Virus record (IMG/VR): IMGVR_UViG_3300042862_000198
Span: 1-64,000 of that record
From: a virus
Reading direction: 5' to 3' (one strand)
DNA length: 64,000 bases
This document shows, piece after piece, positions 22,533-28,198 of the stretch (positions are counted from its first letter, which is position 1; each line of letters begins with the position of its first letter). The notes below the pieces were generated by a model. It saw nothing but the letters and a program-made list of their open reading frames with translations. It made no database searches and was not told the DNA's origin. The translations under genes and the position numbers were made by a program.

Positions 22533-23014
22533 AAGTTTAATGCTAATAACTTTCTACCCATGAACCTCTAAGCATCACCTGTTCATATGCACCAATAAGG
22601 ACTACAATCATTAGTTCATGTATCTTATGTTATTGGATTTCAAGGTCTTTCAACCTATATGTATGATAATAAGTATCATATACTTGCATTGACTCATCAC
22701 CACTTATGCTATGGTATCCCTCTGTACTCAGTTGTAATACACATACATTGTTACCTTTACACTACCTACAAGTCTATGGACTTTTTAATATGAAGGTTCA
22801 GTAAGAATACCCATAACAGGATTTCCATTAACAAGCATAAAATGCATAGTGGTTTCCACAAATCATTAGCTAAATGATTGAAGTGTTAGCATACCAGACA
22901 TAACTATACCACCTCGGAGTTAATTAAACTCTGTATGGATTTATAACTACAACTGTAGTCTTATGCCTATGTATTACAATTGCCTGACCTTGGGAATCAG
23001 GAATGGTACATTAA
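22533..23014 (-). ncRNA. Candidate structured non-coding RNA (no conventional gene)
   Basis: This 480-base stretch lacks a gene of normal length on either strand but holds an unusual density of hairpins and ends at a strong terminator. Stems seen on the + strand: 22662-22680 (TATGATA/TATCATA), 22771-22782 (AGTC/GACT), 22849-22859 (GTGG/CCAC), 22861-22879 (AATCATT/AATGATT), 22917-22931 (GAGTT/AACTC), 22946-22959 (ACTAC/GTAGT), 22983-23001 (CCTGA/TCAGG). GC content is above that of the flanks. It may be a phage large RNA of a type not yet described. The rival view is a cluster of tiny peptides: MIVVLIGAYEQVMLRGSWV... at 22543-22611 has good codons. No tRNA-like or tmRNA end is visible. Confidence 0.4.
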
Positions 23015-23242
23015 TTAATGAAAATCATTATAATCTTCAGGAGCATAATCTTCTTCAAGCATTTGCTCAATGAAGTTTTGTGCTATATCACCTTGTATTT
23101 CAAACTTAGGTTTTACAGGTGTAGCTATTACTCTTGCTTTATTATTAATAATAAGCTTAAGAGTATTTCTTAAATGTTGTATATCCATAGTATCAACATT
23201 AATCTTTTGACCATTTTTCATAGTCCAATAAACATTTTCCAT
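23015..23242 (-). CDS. Hypothetical protein, 75 aa
   Basis: Begins MENVYWTMKNGQKINVDTMDIQHLRNTLKL, followed by IINNKARVIATPVKP and an acidic C-terminus (LEEDYAPEDYNDFH). It resembles small phage proteins with the phrase TKxGxKIxVxxMxxxHLxNTLKxI, where the helix HLxNTLK is conserved; function is unknown to me. The next coding region upstream is 440 bases away. Confidence 0.7.
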   Translation of the reverse strand: MENVYWTMKNGQKINVDTMDIQHLRNTLKLIINNKARVIATPVKPKFEIQGDIAQNFIEQMLEEDYAPEDYNDFH

Positions 23243-23513
23243 AAGTATAATTTTAAATTTTAAATATTCCGGAAATACTAACCTTGCTTTCCCTATAGAG
23301 AGAGAACCTAATAGTATATATAGTCAATACTAATGATTAGCTATATAAATATATATTATAAGGCTTTATTCCCAATCTGTTAACACACAAACTGCCAATA
23401 ATATGGTGATAGTTTATCACTTTATCACACTTTCACCCTCTTTCTCACTATTTTCAAAAATATAACTACTTGATTTACAGTATCAAAGTCACATTGTTAC
23501 ACAGGCTGGAGAC

Positions 23514-23600
23514 TTGCTACAAATAACAGATAATTATATCTTGCAAACAGTTTTTATAAAAACATTTGCTACAAATAACAGTGATTGTTACCTTGCAAAC
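23514..23600. repeat. Direct repeat pair (iteron-like)
   Basis: Two copies of a 35-base unit, at 23514-23549 and 23566-23600: TTGCTACAAATAACAG, then a variable AT-rich core containing ATT.TA, then CTTGCAAAC. The outer blocks are identical and the core diverges. The spacing between copies is about 52 bases, five helical turns. Confidence 0.65.
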
Positions 23601-23611
23601 CTTTTAGTATA

Positions 23612-23640
23612 AAGCTGTATTAAGACTGCCGTAGGCTTTT
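23612..23640. repeat. Intergenic GCTGCCGCAGGC element, copy 1
   Basis: Pattern AAGCTGTATTAAGACTGCC-GTAGGCTT. It is a diverged copy of elements at 24017-24045 and 24166-24194. The core can fold into a small GC stem. Confidence 0.6.
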
Positions 23641-23682
23641 TAAACAAAACACACCCAATTAAGGGTGTGCTTGTGTGGTTTG

Positions 23683-23970
23683 TTATACAGTAAGACCTGC
23701 AAACAAGTGTGCAAAATCTGCTTTGGTAGCAATCTCTGCACTACTGCCGTTTAATACAGTCAACCAAACTGTATCACCGTCCAACTGCATTTCAACAGTA
23801 TATGTGTCACCTACTGTAACACCATTTTGGAAGCTCTTCTCCCAAATTTTGGCAAAGTATGTCTTGCCTGAAACCTCAACTGTACAAGTTCTAAACATTG
23901 TACCATTGCTATTAGACTTAACTAAATTAGCAACACTTTTCAGGATACCCTGAACTTTAACATTTTCCAT
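23683..23970 (-). CDS. OB-fold-like early protein, 95 aa
   Basis: First gene left of the divergent region, so probably among the first expressed. Begins MENVKVQGILKSVANLVKSNSNG, followed by RTCTVEVSGKTYFAKIWEK and VTVGDTYTVEMQLDGDTVWLTVL. The five-strand layout with small turns looks like an OB fold, and the charge is near neutral. The base composition is much less AT-rich than neighbouring genes. It may be a nucleic-acid or protein-binding early factor; no family match is claimed. Confidence 0.7.
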   Translation of the reverse strand: MENVKVQGILKSVANLVKSNSNGTMFRTCTVEVSGKTYFAKIWEKSFQNGVTVGDTYTVEMQLDGDTVWLTVLNGSSAEIATKADFAHLFAGLTV

Positions 23971-24016
23971 TAGTTTATTTTTTTAATGAATTAATAATAA
24001 TTATCCCTAACAGTCC

Positions 24017-24045
24017 TAAGTTGTATCTAAGGCTGCCGCAGGCTT
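24017..24045. repeat. Intergenic GCTGCCGCAGGC element, copy 2
   Basis: Pattern AAGTTGTATCTAAGGCTGCCGCAGGCTTA. Upstream bases CCCTAACAGTCC are also related to copy 3, so the repeat unit is about 40 bases. Confidence 0.65.
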
Positions 24046-24165
24046 ATGTAAAAAAAGGGGAATAAACCCCTTAATAATATAAGTATACTACTGAACTGAA
24101 CCGTATAAACCCTGCTTTAAATGTGGATAGGACAACCACTTTACCTTAATATCCTTAATAGTCTG

Positions 24166-24194
24166 AAGCTGTATCTAAAGCTGCCGCAGGCTTT
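24166..24194. repeat. Intergenic GCTGCCGCAGGC element, copy 3
   Basis: Pattern AAGCTGTATCTAAAGCTGCCGCAGGCTTT. It is the best-preserved copy and lies 120 bases from copy 2. AAAGC and GCTTT can pair around TGCCGCAG. Confidence 0.65.
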
Positions 24195-24626
24195 ATATAT
24201 AGAATATAATATACTATACTATATATATAGTGTGGTGAGCCAAGACCTTTGACATCCTTCTAGTATATACTATACAATACTATACTACATAGCATAGCAT
24301 AGTTACTAGCTATTCCATAGTAATACTAAAACTATTTCCTGGTAGAATTTATTTTAGAAAATAATTCCTGTTTAGTTTTAAGTTGTATGAAACAATGGGG
24401 GGTACCCCGGCTGGCTGAGAGTGGGGGGATGTGTTTTATAGGGACCCTCCTTCCTCCCTTATATATTAAAAACCCAAATAACTTTGTCCAGTTTTTAGTG
24501 CAACAAACTTGACATCCTGGGGGCTACATCTGAGACAGAATGTACCCGGGGGTATAAACACCTACCCTAAATTTTATATATTGGTGATGTCAAAGATGTT
24601 ATCTATATTTGTGTAAGTAATAAATT

Positions 24627-24647
24627 ATTTGTATATTATAGTATAAC
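24627..24647 (+). promoter_or_regulatory. Candidate late promoter, ATTTGTATATTATAGTATAAC
   Basis: This box lies 15 bases upstream of the first gene of the right arm. The same core, TTTGTATATT, sits before the genes starting at 27671, 37727 and 50307. Each marks the start of a new apparent transcription unit. Confidence 0.5.
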
Positions 24648-24661
24648 TTAAAAATATAAAA

Positions 24662-25315
24662 ATGGATATTTTAAATTTTATTTCCTGGATAAAAGCAGGA
24701 AAATATACTACGACTGCACCACTTGATGCAGTTACTGTAGTTGGTGTTCCTAATCCAACAAGAGGAGATGCATATTTACCAGCTACTGTTCCTATATCTG
24801 CTTTACAAACTAATATAGGTAAATTTATTGGAGGAGGAATAGTTGTAAGTGAATGGTTTGAAAATGGAGTTCATAAAGCTCTTATAGTATCATTACAAGA
24901 TTTATCTATTAATTCTAAGTGGACAGTAACTGCACAACAAGGTGTTAATTTACCTGGTGCTATAAGTTTTTCAGATGGTCTTTCAAATACAAATGCAATT
25001 ATAGCACAAACAGGAGCTCCTGCTACTACAGCTTATGCAGCAGGAATTGCAAGACTTTATGCAGATGGTGGTTATAATGATTGGTATTTACCTTCTCTTG
25101 GAGAGTTAACTATGTGTTATAATTCAAGAGCTATTATAAATAAAGTTTTAACAAATTTAGGAATAGGGAATGATTTTGGTAGTGCTGCCTATTGGAGTTC
25201 TACAGGATACACTGCTACTGACGCATATTCACTAGATTTTAGTGATAGTATTAATTATATAACTCTTAAAAGTTCACAAGAAGCTGTACGTGCAGTAAGA
25301 ACACACACTTTTTAA
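24662..25315 (+). CDS. Tail/appendage protein with DUF1566-type C-terminal domain, 217 aa
   Basis: Begins MDILNFISWIKAGKY, an N-terminal module shared with the gene at 27671-28138. The C-terminal part (GGYNDWYLPSLGEL, then YWSSTGYTATDAYSLDF and EAVRAVRTH) is the DUF1566 / Lcl C-type-lectin-like fold, which is used for surface binding. The protein therefore looks like a virion-attached adhesin with a shared anchor and a private binding domain. It is the first right-arm gene and has a late-type promoter box. Confidence 0.75.
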   Translation: MDILNFISWIKAGKYTTTAPLDAVTVVGVPNPTRGDAYLPATVPISALQTNIGKFIGGGIVVSEWFENGVHKALIVSLQDLSINSKWTVTAQQGVNLPGAISFSDGLSNTNAIIAQTGAPATTAYAAGIARLYADGGYNDWYLPSLGELTMCYNSRAIINKVLTNLGIGNDFGSAAYWSSTGYTATDAYSLDFSDSINYITLKSSQEAVRAVRTHTF

Positions 25316-25339
25316 TTATAAACTATAAATAAAAAAAAA

Positions 25340-25492
25340 ATGAAACAATTAATAGGATATTATAATGAACAAGGAACTTACATTGAAGAACTTGTAGAAG
25401 TTGTTGAAAAAACTAAAGAAGATTTAATAGATCAAAAAGAAAAAAGATTATTAAAATTAACTAAAGAATTAGAAAATTTAAAAAAACTATAA
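25340..25492 (+). CDS. Small charged helical protein, 50 aa
   Basis: Begins MKQLIGYYNEQGTYIEELVE, followed by a long charged helix (KTKEDLIDQKEKRLLKLTKEL) likely to form a coiled coil. Its leader is A-rich. Its function is unknown; it may be an accessory to the tail protein upstream. Confidence 0.55.
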   Translation: MKQLIGYYNEQGTYIEELVEVVEKTKEDLIDQKEKRLLKLTKELENLKKL

Positions 25493-25500
25493 AATTAGTC

Positions 25501-25638
25501 ATGGCAAAAATTAAAGATACATTTACTAAGTTAGATAAACCAAAAGTTTCTAGAACTGGTGTTCATGCAAAAACTAAAGTTTCTAAACTTAAGTCTTCTA
25601 AAAATTATAAGAAGTTATACCGAGGTCAAGGAAAATAA
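25501..25638 (+). CDS. Small basic conserved phage protein, 45 aa
   Basis: MAKIKDTFTKLDKPKVSRTG, then HAKTKVSKLKSSKNYKKLY and a Gly-Gln-Gly-Lys end. The run K.SKLKSSKNYKK.YRGQG is a pattern I recognise from other Bacteroidota phages. Strongly basic, so probably DNA- or virion-associated. Confidence 0.65.
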   Translation: MAKIKDTFTKLDKPKVSRTGVHAKTKVSKLKSSKNYKKLYRGQGK

Positions 25639-25647
25639 TTTAATATA

Positions 25648-25678
25648 TTTGTTTTTATATAAAATATTTTTATATTTG
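25648..25678 (+). promoter_or_regulatory. Bacteroidota-type promoter
   Basis: TTTG at 25648-25651, 19 bases, then TATATTTG at 25671-25678. This matches the -33/-7 TAnnTTTG consensus and precedes the CDGSH-like gene (start 25701). Confidence 0.55.
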
Positions 25679-25700
25679 TAAAAAACTAAACAAATATATT

Positions 25701-26027
25701 ATGTTAGATAAACCTAAATGTGGATGTGGAAAATCTCAAGATCCTGATGGATTTTGTGATGGATCTCATAAAAATAATGAAAATCAAGTAGCATTTAAAG
25801 AAACAAAAATTTATTCTTTTGGAGATATTTTAGTAGGATTAAATACTGAAGAATTACCAGAAGGTGTTGAATTAGAAGTAAAACAAAAATTTTCTGAGAT
25901 TACAGAAATTTTAAAAAGTACTTATACAATGTCAACACAATCTCCAGTTAAAAGTTTATTGTTTGATCATGCAGTTGGAGAAATACTAAATGCTCAAATG
26001 TCTGTTGTTAAATTACTAAAACTATAA
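25701..26027 (+). CDS. CDGSH-like iron-sulfur protein, 108 aa
   Basis: Residues 7-23 read CGCGKSQDPDGFCDGSH. CDGSH proteins bind a 2Fe-2S cluster through three Cys and one His; here Cys7, Cys9, Cys19 and His23 are in place, with one extra residue between Pro and the third Cys. The rest is a helical acidic domain of about 80 residues (FGDILVGLNTEELPEG...) without further cysteines. Either a phage iron-sulfur protein or a short CDGSH-derived zinc/iron motif fused to an unrelated helical domain. Redox or host-stress functions are inferred only. Confidence 0.6.
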   Translation: MLDKPKCGCGKSQDPDGFCDGSHKNNENQVAFKETKIYSFGDILVGLNTEELPEGVELEVKQKFSEITEILKSTYTMSTQSPVKSLLFDHAVGEILNAQMSVVKLLKL

Positions 26028-26029
26028 AT

Positions 26030-26737
26030 ATGATTTATAAAAATAGAATTATTTGTAATAGTATAGATAATTATACTTATTTGTGTTATGAAAATGATAC
26101 AATTTCAAATAGTTTATTTAATTATGGATATTGGGAAAATGAGTTAATAAAATATGCAGAAACATTTTTAAATGACAATTCTATAATTTTAGATATTGGT
26201 GCAAATATCGGAACTTGGTCAATACCTTTAGCTATAAAAAATAGAAAAGTTTATTCATTTGAACCATACGATTCTTCTTTTTATTCATTATGTGGAAATA
26301 TATTTTTAAATAATAAAGAGCATATTATTTATCCGTATCATTCAGCACTTGTTGATAATGTAAATAAAAAAACAACAATGTATTTATCAGAAACAATAAA
26401 CATAGGTGGTTGTAAACTAATTGAAACAAATGATAATAACAATAAATTAAATAGATATAAATTGATTACTTTAGATTCATTAAAATTAAAAAAAGTAAAC
26501 TTTATAAAAATTGATGTAGAGGGTCAAGAATTAAATGTAATAAAAGGTGGTACTAAAACTATTCTAAAAAATAAACCAGTAATTTTTTTTGAATGTTGGG
26601 ACATAAATAGTGAGCATTGGAATAATATACCAAACACACACAATCAATTAATGGAGTATATAAAATCTTTAGGATATACTATAAATAAAATAAACATTGA
26701 TGGAAATGATAATTATGAAGCAATACCAATAAATTAA
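26030..26737 (+). CDS. FkbM-family methyltransferase, 235 aa
   Basis: SAM-dependent methyltransferase of the FkbM type, usually an O-methyltransferase acting on sugars. The SAM site is LDIGANIGTWSIPLA near residues 53-67, then VYSFEPYDSSF with the acidic ribose-binding Glu, and LKKVNFIKIDVEGQELNVIKGG further on, the family's KIDVEGxExxVLxG motif. The N-terminal 45 residues are variable. In a tail-gene region it may modify host surface glycans or glycans on the virion (inference). Confidence 0.85.
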   Translation: MIYKNRIICNSIDNYTYLCYENDTISNSLFNYGYWENELIKYAETFLNDNSIILDIGANIGTWSIPLAIKNRKVYSFEPYDSSFYSLCGNIFLNNKEHIIYPYHSALVDNVNKKTTMYLSETINIGGCKLIETNDNNNKLNRYKLITLDSLKLKKVNFIKIDVEGQELNVIKGGTKTILKNKPVIFFECWDINSEHWNNIPNTHNQLMEYIKSLGYTINKINIDGNDNYEAIPIN

Positions 26738-26754
26738 ATTAAAAAACTATAAAT

Positions 26755-27042
26755 ATGAGCCCGTTTAAAACATTAAGAGGAAGAAGAATACTTATTGAAG
26801 TACCTGTTAAAAAAGAATCAGTAATTAAGTTATCTGAAAAAGATGAGGATGCTTTAATGTATGAAGCAATGAAACAATGGAATAGATTAACTGTATATGC
26901 TATAGGTGATAAAGTAGAAGAGATTGCTGTTGGAGATTCAGTATATATTCCTGTTGCACAATTAGAACATGCAGAAAAAGTTGACATTGATGGTAGTGTA
27001 AAACTAATGTTTAATGAAATGGACATAGCAATAATATGGTAA
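26755..27042 (+). CDS. GroES-like co-chaperonin, 95 aa
   Basis: GroES (Cpn10) caps the GroEL cage. This protein has the length and strand order of the family: LRGRRILIEVPV at the start, a mobile-loop-like region (SVIKLSEKDEDALMYE), VYAIGDKVEEIAVGDSVYIP in the barrel, and a C-terminal VKLMFNEMDIAII. The loop is longer than usual and differs from the GGIVL form, as in phage T4 gp31. Phage GroES replaces the host cap to fold capsid protein. The gene is coupled to the next by a seven-base overlap. Confidence 0.7.
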   Translation: MSPFKTLRGRRILIEVPVKKESVIKLSEKDEDALMYEAMKQWNRLTVYAIGDKVEEIAVGDSVYIPVAQLEHAEKVDIDGSVKLMFNEMDIAIIW

Positions 27043-27410
27043 ATATAACAGATGATAATCCGTATTTTTCAGAAAGAACAAGTACTGATAAAATTAACTC
27101 TAAAGAATTATCTAAAGAAGATATAGATAAAAGAATTACAAATAGTTTAGATTCAGAATATAATACTAAAAATTATGTTCATGATTTTAGAAAAGATATT
27201 CCACCATTTGAAACACGTCCTAAATACTATGGAGGAAAAGATTCAACATATGAAGTTTTTAATGTGTTAGAAGCCTGGAAGTTAGATAAAGATTTTTATT
27301 TAGGAAATGTAATAAAATATTTAGCTAGAGCTGGTAAAAAAACTTTTAACAATAAAGAAGATTTAGAAAAAGCATTAGTATATTTACAACGTAGAATTGA
27401 CACCTTATGA
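27036..27410 (+). CDS. DUF3310 protein (T7 gp1.7-like), 124 aa
   Basis: Residues 65-124 (YGGKDSTYEVFNVLEAW, then FYLGNVIKYLARAGKK and KEDLEKALVYLQRRID) are diagnostic of DUF3310, the phage nucleotide kinase family that includes T7 gp1.7. The N-terminal 55 residues are Asp/Lys-rich and not recognised. It should act on deoxynucleotides or their host control. Overlapping starts and stops tie it to the GroES-like and membrane genes. Confidence 0.85.
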   Translation: MVNITDDNPYFSERTSTDKINSKELSKEDIDKRITNSLDSEYNTKNYVHDFRKDIPPFETRPKYYGGKDSTYEVFNVLEAWKLDKDFYLGNVIKYLARAGKKTFNNKEDLEKALVYLQRRIDTL

Positions 27411-27598
27411 ATTATATATTAATGTTATTAATTTTAAGCATAGCATGTTTGTTATGGATTATAGGAAACTTTTTTAAAAGTCCCATATATAATAAACTTA
27501 AAGATGCATATGAAATAGATCATCAAAGTGATATTATTGGTTCATATTTTATTGTTGCATCTCTTCTTTTAATTTTCTTTGCTGGATCTTTTCTATAA
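27407..27598 (+). CDS. Small membrane protein, 63 aa
   Basis: Two hydrophobic segments: residues 3-19 (ILMLLILSIACLLWIIG) and 44-63 (SYFIVASLLLIFFAGSF), with a polar loop. Probably an inner-membrane protein. Coupled to DUF3310 by a 4-base overlap; no further clue to function. Confidence 0.7.
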   Translation: MNYILMLLILSIACLLWIIGNFFKSPIYNKLKDAYEIDHQSDIIGSYFIVASLLLIFFAGSFL

Positions 27599-27620
27599 TT
27601 TTTTTGTTTTTATTGATAAA

Positions 27621-27640
27621 TTTTTGTATATTATGTATAT
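27621..27640 (+). promoter_or_regulatory. Candidate late promoter, TTTTTGTATATTATGTATAT
   Basis: Same core as the box at 24627 (TTTGTATATTAT). It lies about 30 bases before the second MDILNF gene. Confidence 0.5.
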
Positions 27641-27670
27641 ATATATTATTAATACTTAAAAAACAAAAAA

Positions 27671-28138
27671 ATGGATATCTTAAATTTTATTAGTTGGATT
27701 AAAGCTGGCAATTACAGAGCAACATTACCAACAGATGTACCAAGTCTTTTAGCTGTCGGAGCTAAAGATCCAAGTAGAGATGATGGTTATTTATCATTAG
27801 CTGTTAATGCAGCACCTTTACAATCATTATATGATACAGCTAATGTAACTCAGATAACTTCAATGACTACTGCTGTTACAGTTAATGCACATAATGGAAC
27901 AATAACAACTGTTTCTTATACTTTAGGTACTACTTCTAATACATCTTTTCCTGTAAATAATAGTAAAGTAACTACAGCATCTAAAATATTATTAACTTTA
28001 GATTCAACAACTGCAGGAATGCCAATATTAGTTACTAATAATATAGCAAATGGAAGTTTTGTAATTAAAGTAATTAATGCTTCTTCTACTGCAGCATTAA
28101 ATAGTACATTAAAGATTTCTTATCTAATACTAGATTAA
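27671..28138 (+). CDS. Appendage protein sharing an N-terminal module, 155 aa
   Basis: Begins MDILNFISWIKAGNY, almost the same as the 24662 gene, followed by a different, Thr/Asn-rich beta-structured C-terminal domain (TSMTTAVTVNAHNGTITTVS). The shared first 45 or so residues are probably a virion-attachment or trimerisation module, and the rest a small knob. It precedes the collagen-like fibre. Confidence 0.75.
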   Translation: MDILNFISWIKAGNYRATLPTDVPSLLAVGAKDPSRDDGYLSLAVNAAPLQSLYDTANVTQITSMTTAVTVNAHNGTITTVSYTLGTTSNTSFPVNNSKVTTASKILLTLDSTTAGMPILVTNNIANGSFVIKVINASSTAALNSTLKISYLILD

Positions 28139-28198
28139 AGATAAAAATATATTATAAATATTTTAATCTGGGTTTACTTAAAAACTATTAATACCTAA

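Larger units (their letters stand above)
23243..23682. other. Gene-free spacer with repeats
   Basis: No gene supported in 440 bases. It contains a perfect hairpin GTGATA-GTT-TATCAC at 23406-23420 followed by TTTATCACAC, two direct repeats at 23514-23600, and one copy of the intergenic GCTGCCG element at 23612-23640. The lower part is the leader of the gene at 23015-23242. The repeats could bind an early regulator or a replication initiator. Confidence 0.5.
23971..24661. other. Divergent control region, possible origin of replication
   Basis: A 690-base gene-free stretch between the two oppositely transcribed arms. It contains two GCTGCCGCAGGC elements, dense TATA tracts (24197-24300), GC-rich palindromes GGGGTACCCC (24399-24408) and TACCC-GG-GGGTA (24543-24554), G-runs of six at 24397 and 24423, and three CTTGACATC-type sites (24247, 24507, and inverted at 24586). 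Such an AT-rich plus palindrome plus repeat mix suits an origin and an early/late switch. No protein-coding evidence was found on either strand. Confidence 0.5.

Noticed and set aside
22533-23014. tmRNA or tRNA cluster
   Set aside because: No T-loop/acceptor pairing or CCA end could be found, and no tag-peptide reading frame in the right place.
23514-24194. CRISPR array
   Set aside because: Only two or three diverged repeats of uneven spacing; no uniform repeats with unique spacers and no cas genes.
24662-25315. Diversity-generating retroelement with a lectin-like target
   Set aside because: The DUF1566 domain is a usual target fold, but no reverse transcriptase, template repeat or adenine-biased variable copy was found in the window.
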